64,000 nucleotides of DNA, from assembly GCA_019095985.1 (NCBI GenBank), contig CM032660.1, forward strand, positions 14,901,020 to 14,965,019, written 5' to 3'. The DNA comes from Streblospio benedicti. Lineage: Eukaryota; Annelida; Polychaeta; Spionida; Spionidae. Shown in pieces: positions 48,004-59,989 of this stretch; the stretch's first letter is position 1; the number at the start of each line of letters is the position of its first letter. The notes beneath the pieces were generated by a model. It was not told the origin of the DNA. It saw only the letters and a program-made list of their open reading frames with translations, and did no database searches. The position numbers were made by a program, and so were the translations under genes.

Positions 48004-50143
48004 ATGGATGGCAAGGACCCAAGTGAGCCAACTTTGAGCAAACCACAGGTATGAAATAATCTTTGAGTGAGCATTAAGAATCTTTCTATATCAAGGTATA
48101 CGATTTCGGTAAATATTATGAAACACTGGTCTTTCTCATGTTGTCTATGCAGGCAATTATAGTAGGCCTACTTTGTACGCATTTAATTTGTCTGTCTCCA
48201 TTCAATTACAACAGGAAGAAGACCAATACATTAATAACCTTCGTCAAAAGCTAGAGAAGAGTCAACGGCAATTACACAGGACGGAAGTGATGCTTGAAAA
48301 ATCCAGAGAGAAAAGTGCTAAACAGGTATTTATTTCACAATGTTACCAACTTATCATTGTGAGGTGATGACCCTACAAACTTAATTTATTCAGCAACTGT
48401 CCATTCATAATGAATGAAACCTACAGACAGATAGGTGTTAAATACTGTGTTTATTTATTATATATGGATGGATGCATAGGTTTTTGGGGGAGAATGGTGT
48501 GTGTGTGTGGGGGGCTCAGGGTATATGATGGGTTTTGTACGCGCTATCGATAACCCTATGAAAATGAGGTATTTTGGTGGGTAAGCCGTCCCCCCGTCAC
48601 ATTTAGACAATGGTAGAGTAATAAAGAGCAAGTGTCCTTGACTTCATGGTTTCATGATGTTAGTGAGGTACATGGATTCTAATATTGAGGCTTAACTCTA
48701 ATTTGTTATATTAACTGATGTGAAATTAAAACATAACATGTTTTTACGAACATAACGTTGGTATCTTAACATATAGTAAAATACACCCCATGGTATCATC
48801 CACTTTTTTTCTACTATCATTAGCTTCTTCAAGGGTTCAGCAAACAAAAGCACCTAGAGATACATGCACGGAAGCAACGAGACATGTGGGATCGGGAGCT
48901 CCAGACAGTCAGTGCACAGCTCTTGTTCCTTGAGGGTCAACTGAAGAAAGAACAACAGATTATTAAAGCCACAATAGAGGAAAAGGACAAAATCATAGCC
49001 CAGCAACAGACGACTATTGCAAGGTTAATGGAAGCTAATGCTAAATTAACCGAAACGTTACATATTCTCAAAGAGCGTTTCTTGAAAAGTGGTACAAGAT
49101 TTGAAAGTGATGTTATCGCTAAATGCCTTGATGTCGGAGATTTAGAAGGAGTTGTGCATACAAAGTGTATGAATTCTTGCCGGGATACATCCATACACAG
49201 ACAGCAAAATTGTATGTACATCAGTAATGATAACTATTGGGAGTTGTCATGCTATGACGATGCACCAGACACTGGTTCATGCAGTGACAGAGACAATTGT
49301 GATCCAAATATAGCTTTTAATAATGGAGAAGTTAACAGTGAGAAAGATAGCAGCTTTGATGGAGAGTTGGTAACAGCCAATGGGATATGTCGTATTTCTA
49401 AGCAACACAATAATAGGCCAATAGGCTTGACAGGGAATGTCTCGATTGAATTGGACGGCAGTGATAGTAGCCAAAGCAAACGGGGTGATAACCAAGATTG
49501 CACTGTCTATATGATAGAAATGGCCCACGATATAATGCCTGATATCCTGGCCAATGTTGAAACAACCATATCTACATCAACGCCTTATAGGTTTTCTCAA
49601 CGCAATAAAGGAAATGACAGTCAGGACAGTCATAATGCACCCACCAAAAGTTTATCCACCCAAGCAAGTAAGCTGACGAAGAAAGATGTCAATGATTTGG
49701 TTGATGCTCTAAATAGCCCTTTGACAACGGACAAAAATTTAAATCGGTGTACCTTAATAGATGATAAGCAAAGAGAGGACTTGACAAGGAAGGAAGATGC
49801 AACACCGAGAAATGAATATAATTACAGGAAAACATATAACTGTGGAAACACCTCATTTGATTTTGAGGAGAGCGAATTGTTGACACATGGAGAAAGTGAT
49901 AGTTTAAGTCCTCTTTCAACTTCATTGCCAAACTTACACGGAGGTTTCAAATCTCTCTCACTGCTAGATGATAAGATGTACAGAGACAGCATGAAACTAA
50001 AAACATCGGTCAAAAAATTGTTCCTGAGACCAAAAGATGTGAAAAAGAAAAGCAAAGAGAGATCGAAATCTCAATCAAATGCTGATAGGGTAACCAAAGA
50101 GAGGAGAACAAGTGTTGGAAAATTTCTTTCATTTAAGTTCTAA
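48004..50143 (+). CDS. Coiled-coil protein, unrecognised (3 exons)
   Basis: Exons 48004-48048, 48215-48325 and 48824-50143 join in phase into 491 residues. The start ATG at 48004 follows a quiet AT-rich leader. Residues ~16-130 are heptad-rich and charged (NLRQKLEKSQRQLHRTEVML, then QLLFLEGQLKKEQQIIKATI and EKDKIIAQQQTTIARLMEAN), a strong coiled coil. The next ~250 residues are acidic, Ser/Asn-rich and probably disordered. The C-terminus has a conserved-looking SPLSTSLPNLHGGFKSLSLL patch followed by a very basic tail (KKKSKERSKSQ) ending VGKFLSFKF. I see no enzyme motif, signal peptide or membrane segment. I would guess a scaffold or cytoskeletal adaptor but do not recognise the family. Its promoter side abuts the right edge of the segmental duplication (47716). 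Confidence 0.85.
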
Positions 50144-50290
50144 ATTATTTGAACCCAAATTCACACTGTGGTGACAGTCTACATCACCACAATTTCAACT
50201 GAATGATTTGATATCAAATGACGATGTTAGTCTATACTTTTTATATTGTATATAGACAACAGTTACTCCGTCAGTTCATCAACATTTATT

Positions 50291-50296
50291 AATAAA
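50291..50296 (+). terminator. Polyadenylation signal of the coiled-coil gene
   Basis: AATAAA on the coding strand about 150 bp past the stop codon, followed by T-rich sequence: a good 3'-end signal for the short 3' UTR. Confidence 0.6.
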
Positions 50297-52357
50297 GCAT
50301 TCACATTTATTTAGGAAAAATGTGAAATAGTCCGTATTTGTTTCACTAATATGTATTCACCTTTGCATTTTCACCAATGTAATATAAAAGTTCACCCTGT
50401 CGATTGTATACCTACTCCTGTAGATTTTACTGACAGATACAGGGTCAATCCGGTTCCATTGAGATCAACATAGTAAAAGCAAAAGCGTCCATTTATTGCA
50501 GATCCACATTATGCTTAGGCCAGCGTTCTCCGACACGTTTGTATACTTAGTATTGTAATCGGTTACATTATACGTTGGTTACATGGTACGGTCTAAAAGG
50601 TGACTAAATTCTTGTAAAACAACTCAGGATCTTTAAAAGTAGACTTCTATAGGAACACGGCACTCAAAAATCCAAATCGTGACCGACATCTCCAGAGTCG
50701 TGCGTGTTAAGATCACAGGTACACAGTGAACAATCCGCTACAGTTGACCTACTTTGTAAAGTAGGTACTAACCTATATGTATGTGTGAAGGAAACATTAC
50801 GGCAATAACGTTTGTTATTACTTATCCATTATCCATAATCACATGAATATCATACTCCAGTGTTTTATTTTGCATACAGAGGTTATTGATGCAATACACG
50901 CCAATGAATTTCGACCCTACCTGTAGTTAACTGATTGCATGTGACTATAAATATTGCAGGACATTGGTGCACTCAACTTATTTTTAAAACGGCTCGTTGG
51001 ATGTATCGGTGCATTAAAAAGAAACTCCAAAGAAAAACTTGATGGACAAACCTAGACGAGCATGAAGATTTATACTTTACTTTGGTAAGTCCGTTGGGCT
51101 CCAATGTAGACATGCTAATGCATTTTGTCATTAAAAAGAGAGAGAGTTGTGCAGTATCCTATTGCTAAATTGAATTTCTCCATGTGCAGAACATTTTCTC
51201 ACAAAAGATGGACATGGTCAAGGTGTGTCAGTCCGTACCCCGTCGTTGGCAAATGCATACTTAATCTAACATGTCAATCTAAATCCATGTTTTCCATAAT
51301 AAAGTATTTAGTCACATTTTTACGATTTGATGAATATAGAGAAAAAATGACGTTTTCTCCACACTCCCTGGGCCTCATCAGTTCCGAGTCACCACCGATT
51401 TAACCATTACACAATACATTGCCCCCCCCCCGCCCCATGTTTGATTGATATCTACTGACTCTGACCACCAAACAAACTACCAATTGTTAACATCCGACGA
51501 TTAATTAATGAATAACTTTATGATTTACTAGTATACTCAGAGTAGTGTGCTATTGAGTACATTTTCGACAATCAAGTGAGACGTCTTTTTCAAGCTGATG
51601 TCACACTGGGGAATATGACATGATGTGACACCCGGAAGTGGAACATTGTCGAGGTGGGCGTGGAGGAGGGGTGTTTGCTGAGTCCGAACTTCTATATTTA
51701 CATTTTTCATTGTCGCAATTTTCTGACATTAAAACCTACACATGTGTATTCAATAAAGTAATCAATTTCAAAAGACTGTTTAAGTGTATGCAAAAAGAAA
51801 CAATCGTCTGTGACATTCACTTCGTACTCATTATTCAACGTTTTGTTTACGCAAGCGGCCACAATTATACTGCCATTCCTGTCGAGACCCTGCCAATTCG
51901 ATCGTCTGATAGCTGCCCACACTACATTATGCTCTATATAGGATTATGTCTTCTCGTGACAACTAAAGATCCCCTTAATCAACCCACGGATTTGTGGGAT
52001 ACTCCTAAATTGACAACTATTTATAGGAAATTGCTCGAGTGTCATAACTGTATGGCGGTTCCAGTCACGTTGCAGGCAGCATGGAAAATAGGTTTGCCTG
52101 GATCTGTGGCAGATCCATGTTTTCAGAAAAAAGGGGGGCGGGGAAAGCGCACTTAAAGAATCCCATGGGTTTTGTACGCGTGAGCGATAGTGAACATGCC
52201 GAAGACCCTACGAAAATAAGGTATTTTGGTGGAGAAAGAGGACTGGGGACCATGCACCCTTCCTGGATCTGCCTATGAGAAAGAGTGAGTGAGTGATTTT
52301 GTGTGAGTGATTAGCATTTTGCGCTGAATGTGCTGCCGATGCAAGTATATGACAACT

Positions 52358-52460
52358 GATCAATTGATGATCAGTAAGTGTGCCAATGACCTGGTGTAAA
52401 TTGTAAAGTCATGAGAGCAAAACTCGGATCACGACTATAAACCACCACATTTACATTTAT
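52358..52460. repeat. Dispersed repeat, copy 2
   Basis: Same-orientation relative of 3179-3282, sharing GTAAGTG(G/T)GCCAATGAC, TGGTGTAAATT and ACTATAAACCACCACATTTA. Confidence 0.7.
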
Positions 52461-53275
52461 GTGGATCCCTTTAATACTATGAGTACATCTCCCACTTTCC
52501 CAGCTGTCCGGTCTAGGCTTTTGGGTGTGTCTATTATGCTAAGGCCACACTAAAGACAATCGTTAAGTGTGTAAGCCTATAAGTGGAGATTATAGGCAAA
52601 ATGGTCAGTATCAATTCCAGTGTGAGGTCGTGTAATAGAGTCCCAGTTTCCTGGAGCTGCATAACACTCAAATGGCTGATTTCACAAGCCAGCTCAATAC
52701 AGAATCCAATCTGTATAATCAGGTGATCAATAGCCAATAGGAGTAGATCCCATTATGCGTGGTCACTTAGGTGATTCCCGTGTGGGTACTGCACCTCGAA
52801 TCGCATAATGAAGTTCTATTCTTGTAGAATTTGCACATAATCGCTCGGTCTAGCGCAGCCCTGGCGGCCAGTGCAAATACATGATATCCCTAGCCTCATT
52901 GTCAAGTCTCAAATGTCATATTCTCTGGAAATGACGGCAAGCGTGGGTGTATATTGTTGGTTCATGGTATAAACACCTCTGAAGTGTTTCCAAGAAGTGT
53001 TTTGAAACAGATACAGCATTGTATATAATTATGAAATGCGATTGACGTGCTTAACATTTATAGGGTGCATACTGAGTACAATGTTAACATTGGCAAGTGC
53101 ATGGTTTTCAAACAATTTATACATGAATATAGATTCAAACGGGTAATAGTAGTAGTTAGTAGAAATTAAATGTAGTTTCGATTTGTCTTATTTTGGATCT
53201 GATAGTTGCGCTTTTATTTCTAGTGGTGCATGGAAATAACAAGTTAAGCAAGAGTAATATTTTAGATTTCTTTAT

Positions 53276-53395
53276 TATAATACTCATTCTACTTATTCTA
53301 CTTATACTACTTAAGCTACTTATGCTACTTATGCTACTTATACTACTTATTCTACTTATTCTACTTATGCTAATTATGCTATTTATGCTATACAG
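53276..53395. repeat. 9-bp minisatellite (CTACTTATN)
   Basis: About a dozen near-copies of CTACTTAT plus one variable base. Two to three units of the same motif reappear at 54115-54135, at the junction between the two halves of the tandem duplication that follows. Confidence 0.85.
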
Positions 53396-54115
53396 TAATT
53401 CAAAGTAAAAACAAAAATATAAAAAATGTAACAAGTATATCTTTGAAAACATGATAAGTCTGTCTCTCCTAATTGCTTATCTAAATGTCTTTCTCTAAAG
53501 CGTGCCTCTACGTCTCATGGTTGCTTGACACGGCCCTAGAGTTCGGGGGATAAACAGGATTATTCCGAAATTCTAACTTCATTGTAACCTCCATCAAAAT
53601 AACATTAGCAGCATTAAAGTAATACAAAAATAAAAATAAATGTGTAGACACAAAAAAATTAATTTGGTATGCCAATGACATCATCAGGAGAGAAAACATT
53701 TCTCAATCCATTCACAGCTGCCAGGGTATGTTCCTTTTTAAATATATTCGTTATTTTCTTCACTAGCTTTTGTTTCCTTTCTGCCTTATCTTCATTCTTA
53801 CTCACTTCAATCTGTCTTTTTTCCTGTGTGAACTTTATTGTGTCTTTGTGTTTCAGTCCCTTTTCCTCGAACCCTTTTCCCTTTGGTTTCCTTCTTTCAT
53901 ATCCTTCACCTCTTGTTTCTTATCTTTCGGTTCTTCTTGAATCTTGAACTCAGCAACATGCTGAGTCCTCTTTTCTTTTGAGATTTCCATTTTCCTCATC
54001 TCTTCTCTTACTTTCCTACTTTCTTTCAACATGTTCACAATGTCTACATCTCTCGATTCTTTAATATCCACTCCATTTTCAATGCCCTTCCTCGCACAAC
54101 TGTTTTGTTCTCATT
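53396..54115. repeat. Left unit of a tandem duplication
   Basis: Matches 54136-54900 in the same order: ATGATAAG..CTGTCTCT, AAAGCGTGCCTCT, GGGGGATAAACAGGATTAT, then the reversed coding body. Both units begin next to CTACTTATN repeats, which may have mediated the duplication. Confidence 0.75.
53650..54105 (-). pseudogene. Decayed copy of the Lys/Glu-rich exon
   Basis: The minus-strand frame reads SRDVDIVNMLKESRKVREEM and then KQEVKDMKEGNQREKG, parallel to 54398-55012, but it is frameshifted, lacks much of the C-terminal half in frame, and is cut at its 5' side before the cysteine-containing segment. It is a relic of a tandem duplication. Confidence 0.75.
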
Positions 54116-54397
54116 ATGCTACTTATGCTACTCTGTAATTTAAACTAAAAAAATAAATAATAAAAATAAAAAATAAAAATGTGACAAGTAGTATATCTTT
54201 GAAAAACATGATAAGAAGTCTGTCTCTTATAATTGCTAATCTAACTGTCTTTCTCTAAAGCGTGCCTCTGCGCCTTATATGGTTGTTTGCCACGGCCCAA
54301 GCGTCCGGGGGATAAACAGGATTATCCCGAAGTTCTAACCTCATTGTAACCTCCATCAAGATGACGTTAGCAGCATTAACGTAATATGGAAATAAAA

Positions 54398-55012
54398 TCA
54401 AATGTGTAGACACATATCATGGGAAATGAGCTTTGCGGCTTTGAAATTATTAAAGGCGTCTTTCTGGATTAAATTTGGCATGCCAATGAGATCATCAGGA
54501 GAGAAAACATTTCTCAACCCAGTCAAAGTTGCCGGTGTATGATCCTTTTTAAATATATTCTTTATTTTCTTCACTAGCTTTTGTTTCTTTTCTGGCTTAT
54601 TTTCCTGCTTGCTCACTTCAATTTCTCTTTTTTCTTGTGTGAACTTCATTTTGACGTCGTGTTTCAGTCCCTTTTCCTTTTGGTTTCCTTCTTTCTCTTT
54701 CCTTTTCATATCCTTCACTTCTTGTTTCTTCTTTTCCTTTTCTTGTTGAATCTTGAACTCAGAGACACGCTGAGCCCTCTTTTCTATTTCTATTTCCATT
54801 TTCCTCATCTCTTCTCTAACCTCCCTACTTTCTTTCAACATTTTCACAATGTCTACATCTCGCGATTCATTTCTCCACTCCATCTTCAATGCCCTTCCTC
54901 GCACCACTGTTTTTGGGGGCAAATATTCAGTCATGATGACCAAGTCAGTCTTCCCAGTGTAAAGACAGGGCTGACCTCCGGGTTCGGTTCCTGCTCGCCG
55001 GATCCTATCACA
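54398..55012 (-). CDS. Lys/Glu-rich protein, terminal exon (5' part not found)
   Basis: A 204-residue exon starting just after an acceptor (TGTCTACAG). It opens with CDRIRRAGTEPGGQPCLYTG and TEYLPPKTVVRGRALK, followed by a long highly charged helix (SREVREEMRKMEIEIEKRAQ, then lysine-rich runs) and a C-terminal segment with TGLRNVFSPDDLIGMPNLIQ. The CD.I...GG.PCLYTG start suggests the end of a cysteine-rich domain whose earlier cysteines are in exons to the right that I could not locate. I do not recognise the function. A neighbouring decayed copy shows local duplication. Confidence 0.6.
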   Translation of the reverse strand, partial: CDRIRRAGTEPGGQPCLYTGKTDLVIMTEYLPPKTVVRGRALKMEWRNESRDVDIVKMLKESREVREEMRKMEIEIEKRAQRVSEFKIQQEKEKKKQEVKDMKRKEKEGNQKEKGLKHDVKMKFTQEKREIEVSKQENKPEKKQKLVKKIKNIFKKDHTPATLTGLRNVFSPDDLIGMPNLIQKDAFNNFKAAKLISHDMCLHI

Positions 55013-58000
55013 CTGTAGACACAAAAAACAGTTTCAGCAATGTTAGAATATTAATTATTGTAAAATTGTTTGAATTTGGTATGCAGCGTACGGCCTCATG
55101 ATTTTATTAATATTTTTTAGTTCTCGGTTGATAAAAAATGGCAGAAGATAACTTGAAAATAAAAATATAATCATATTACTTATTGTCTCTCCCTATTGTT
55201 GATGGAATATATCATGATTCACCTTTTTTCTTTAAAAATTACTCTAAAATTCAAATTCAAACAATTGAAAGGAAAGCAGGTAAATACATGAATCATGAGA
55301 CTAACTGCTTTATACCACATAACAAAAATCAACTGGACATGATGGAATGTAGACTTGTGACAGTTGTGAAAAGAACGACAAAGAAATAATCACCTTATAT
55401 TGGATTAATATTCTTCCATCGCATTTCTGGTTTCCGAATATCTTCTCCTTTATGGTCTCCATATTATTCTATATTTTTTTCAACACAAACTAAACTAATA
55501 TCTTGCGCTTGTAGAGAATACACTTGAAAACATAATAAGTCGTCAATATTGTTTCAACTTCTCCACATTTAGTTAGGTAACTAACAGGTTACGAACGTGG
55601 GTTCTAGTTAGTTGAGCATACGTTTCATTTAGTAGAACGTTGCATTGTTACGTTAAACGTATTGATTAACAGTCCCCAACCGCCCTAAAAAGAAAGAAGA
55701 AAGCACACTTGACCATGCACTTGTACATTATATGTATATATCTAATTTTCCTTTTACTATACTGTAAATGGTTGTGATATATAGCAATTATGATGCATGT
55801 ATTTGATGAGTCATCCGCTTTAAAATCGTATCTGTTGAATTAAAATATGAAAACCCCTAATAGCAGTCATATAATGATTTAAAGAATGATAAGAAACATA
55901 AAACTCATGCCAGAACAAGATCTCAACGTTCGTAAAATTTCACTTCATCTCGCATGTTTTGATGACCCCTCAACAATGCCTAACTAATAGCACCACAGCA
56001 GAAAATCCCATCCATGTCTATCTAAAATTCTCCGAGACCCAACAAGACATGTATGCTCCTTGGTGCCCAATCTTCATTTATTTCGGATTATTATTCAAAT
56101 GACAAGTTGTCGTAGGTCCCTTAGACCGACGATGTTTGCTGGCAGCCATATGCGCAGGTATTCATATCTTGATCGGTGGTAGCGCCCAAATGCATTTTCA
56201 AGAATTCTGACAATGACGTAACCATGGACACAGCATCATGGGAGGGGTGGGCGGGGGCTATACTCATTACTATGCTTTACAAACACTATACCATACAGAC
56301 GACTACTAATACTGCTAAGTAGCAGTCTGTGTGGTATATTGTTTGTAAAGCATAGCAGTATGTATACCCTCACCTCTCCCATGATGCTGGGGCCCATGGA
56401 CGTAACGGACCACATACACCGTGGTGATAATGTGGTATTTCGGCCGCAAACTATCAATATGCGGGCTGCATCTGTGCCTCCCCTCCCACGCACGTGGACT
56501 GGTTAATAAGAGAATGAGCCCTAAGTCATAGCTGATAGAGCCAATTTGATCACTCGGTAAAGCTCAGCTAAGTGTAGGTCAATATAGCTCAAGTGGACAG
56601 TGTGACCATTCCCCTATTATTTGCTAACCCACATGTATTGTATCGCGAAGGCAGATGATTAGACATTTTATGACATTGTGATTGTGAGTATTGAATGCAA
56701 CATAGCCATAATGGCACACCAACTGTAATACAATATCGCTTGAATGACGTTGAATCTCCTAAGTTTCGTCTCTCCTGCTATACGAAAAACCCACATAAAA
56801 AACACTATTTGAGAATAAAGTCATGACAGAATGAGAGGATGGAGAATCACATCGTAAATACCTATATATCTATTAGGAGATACCCTATTATATTGTATAT
56901 TGTGAGCAATATAGGAAGAATGTGTTTGTGGGTTCGGTGCAAAGCATTAAGACGGACAGGAAATTATAGGGGATGAGGGGTGGGAGATATTCGGCATAAA
57001 AACGATAAATGATGACTATAACTTTAGCAAGAGGTCTTAGTATTTTCTCTTCATAATTGGTTTGTGGTTTCAAATATTTTTACAAACATGAGATTATAAC
57101 AAATGATGTAGTTAAAAGGGATGAAAACCTGTGTCATACCACAAAAGCTGATGACACTTTATTCAGAACGACAATATCATTGTTCAACTCCTCTCTTCCC
57201 CAATATTTCTGATGGTGACAACTTTGACCACTTTCATTCAATGGGTATCTATTCAACAGGTCATTTTGACGGATTGCTCTCCAAAAACAGGCACAGAATC
57301 CTTCCTCTTTTGCCCGTAATTGATGGATCTGGACAAACTTGCAAATAGCAACCGCCTGCGCACTGTCAGGCACGTCAAACGCGTTGATGGTATGATTTCA
57401 GGATTTACGCCGAAGTGGCATTAACCAACACTTCAGTAATATACATCGTTCTTGAAACAATTAAGAAAACAAACACCCATGTAGTTCATCAGTATAACTG
57501 TGATTATAGTGGAAATATAGCTAACTACAATAATATTTATGCACTGATGTACCACTGCACATAATATATTTTTAAGTTTCGTTCAAATGAGTTCATTGTA
57601 TAGACTTTTGGGGCAGAGTGGCCACTAAATGCCATTATTCCCCTGACAAAACCACATCGACTTTTGATCCAGTACTATAGCAAAGCATAGAAGCTCTTAA
57701 ATGTCCTCTCCATGGTTGGGATGGACATTCAAACTGTTTCTGACATTTAGAAAAGAGATTACTCTATCGCTCCCACGGATTAGTCAGTGCCAATAACGGA
57801 TCGAGCAGATAACCAATATAAATGCCCTGACATTTACGTGTGTCACATTTCTCAGGTTAGCAGCATCCCCCTCAAAGGACTTACCTAATGGCAGACTTAA
57901 AGTAAACCAATTTCTCAGCATGACACGACTTTAAGATCATTATCCCCTCATTGCCTTTCTACTATGGCTAACTGCTGCCTGCAGTGCTGACCTACAACAA

Positions 58001-59847
58001 ATTGAAATGGGGAAAACGTACACTTTAGTGTAAAACTGTTTCTCCTCATAATGCGATATAGCAAAGCCCAGTGTGTGAGTGTCTTGGGCGTGTGTCCCTT
58101 TCCACCCACCTAAATGGCTCTCTCATTGATAAATCCTCACCCACACTCCTGACTGCGACCCCCCACCCCCGCCGCCCCAATTAATAAACCTACCTCTGCC
58201 AGTGTGTATTGATCATTAGCATACAGACTAGACTCGTTTCCTGCAATGGTGTAATAAATGTCCGTTTGGTTATACGTAGCAAGATTCTCAGGAGAATGCA
58301 ATATAATCGCAACACGATTGGTACTAACTATTAGTTATATCTATGATATTATTTACCCTATAAACTGTCCTGTCCACGTGGGCCGTACACGTTCACGCTA
58401 TAGCTGTTTCCTCTACTCCCACGCATTCCAATCATGTTTCATCCACAGCCCAAGTTTGCTTTAGATGAATTTCATAATCTCTTAGACATAATAAAGAGAA
58501 ATGTGTACATTTATGTTTACAACTGTTGACTAGACTGTGAATATTTCCCAGATAAAATACCAGGTTGTGTTCTGAGGAAAATGTATATGTAAAGATACTA
58601 CATGAATAACAATTTCTCGAACGGTTTCATCACACACCCAAGATGTGGGAGTATTTCATATTATGAATATGCATTTTGTCTATAATCGTTTACAACAATA
58701 ACACCCACCTTTATTAAATGTCTTCTACTGTAACAGCATGTCGGTGTAAACAGACATGAACTGAGCATTCTAAATAATAAGTTGAATGTTAGCAAGTATT
58801 TCTAGTGTTAGTATTGGTGACGTGTTCTTGGCCTGTATGGGTGTGGAGAAGGGGTGGGGGTGGGGGGTCATGAAGATGACGAAAGTTGACATGGGGTGGG
58901 GGGAGACGGTCAGAAAGTGTCAAACTGTGGTTGACGTCAATTGTGAACGCTCCCTGGATGAAATTCATCATACCTGGAGCAAATATATCACCAACAAAAG
59001 TGCCAATGACCGCACACCCGTTACTAAATTTACCATGTATGAAGGTTGAATATGATCTATTGTAACATGATGGATGACATTACATTGTGTTAGTTGACTC
59101 CTATTCAAACTTTATAGAAATTTCATCGTTGCAAGATTACCTATCTTATACAGTAATGGGATTTATAAAAGCAAACATAAGTAGATTGATATTTTTGTCT
59201 GCTGCTCAACTCTTACATTTCACAAAAACATAATATAGTATGTACGACAATATGAAGACCCCGGTTATATAGATATATTGGCATTAATTGACTTTGTTGC
59301 GAGTATTGACACTAACAGATTCTTTTTCCTAATCTATAGGACTAAATAAAAGACTATACCGGCGCTCGAACCCTGGATCGCTACTGTGACACTTATTCAC
59401 CATTTTCGTCTGTTTATGTGGATCAATAGGCAACTATGATTGGAGAGATACTTTGATGATTCTAAAATAAGGTGTATACAAATCATATATCTTGAAAATG
59501 GTTAATCAATTGTTTGACATGTCATTACTACACTGAACACTTTATCATTTTAATGAACCATACAAACCAAATTGAACTATTTTATTATCAAACATCAAAA
59601 GTCCTCCAAGTTGTATATAGCTCAATGAAACTGAAACTAAAACTTTGCTTGTCAGGGGCTAGGCTAAAACCATCCTGTGTGATGTTGCATTAAATACTCA
59701 TAAAGCGTACACGCAGTGAAGGTTTGTTTGTAAAAATAAAGATATACTATACATGTTTACACCAAACATTTATATATATGTTTACAAATAAAATGTTTTG
59801 TCGGAAAAGAATACTTCCCAAGGAGGAAAAAGAAGTAGTTATGTTGC
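55013..59847. other. Intergenic or intronic, no gene seen
   Basis: This may be the upstream intron of the Lys/Glu-rich gene. The one clear structure is a hairpin element at 56222-56402. G-rich tracts lie near 58850-58910. No exon stands out. Confidence 0.4.
56222..56402. mobile_element. Hairpin MITE
   Basis: Arms of about 80 bp, tips CAGCATCATGGGAG / CTCCCATGATGCTG, both containing CTATGCTTTACAAACA (inverted on the right). The arms differ at several places, so it is moderately old. Confidence 0.75.
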
Positions 59848-59989
59848 TTAGTTAACTTCCATTCCACGTGCGTAGTACTCTTTCACCACCTGGGTGACAT
59901 TGATGATCTTGGACAGAGCGTCTGTCCCAAGATGGCATAAAGCAGTGCAACCGGTAATAATGAGATCTGTACAGAGCTTGAACCATGCA
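59848..59989 (-). CDS. Orphan terminal exon of an unrecognised gene
   Basis: On the minus strand an acceptor (TTTCCTGATCAG) is followed by 46 codons and a stop: it begins AWFKLCTDLIITGCTALCHL, continues through DALSKIINVTQVVKEYY and ends ARGMEVN. Base composition is clearly less AT-rich than the surroundings and codon use looks coding, so I think it is a real last exon. The first base completes a codon from an exon to the right, which I did not find. It is too short to be assigned to a family by eye. Confidence 0.55.

Larger units (their letters stand above)
50144..53200. other. Intergenic, no gene seen
   Basis: After the coiled-coil gene's 3' UTR I see only AT-rich sequence, a dispersed repeat (52358-52460) and a short phrase (GGGTTTTGTACGCG...AGGTATTTTGGTGG) shared between 48530 and 52165. 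The 172-residue frame at 51638-52156 has no features that I trust. Confidence 0.5.

Noticed and set aside
51638-52156. 172-codon plus-strand open frame
   Set aside because: No recognisable domain and mixed composition; it ends in a short repeat phrase shared with 48530.
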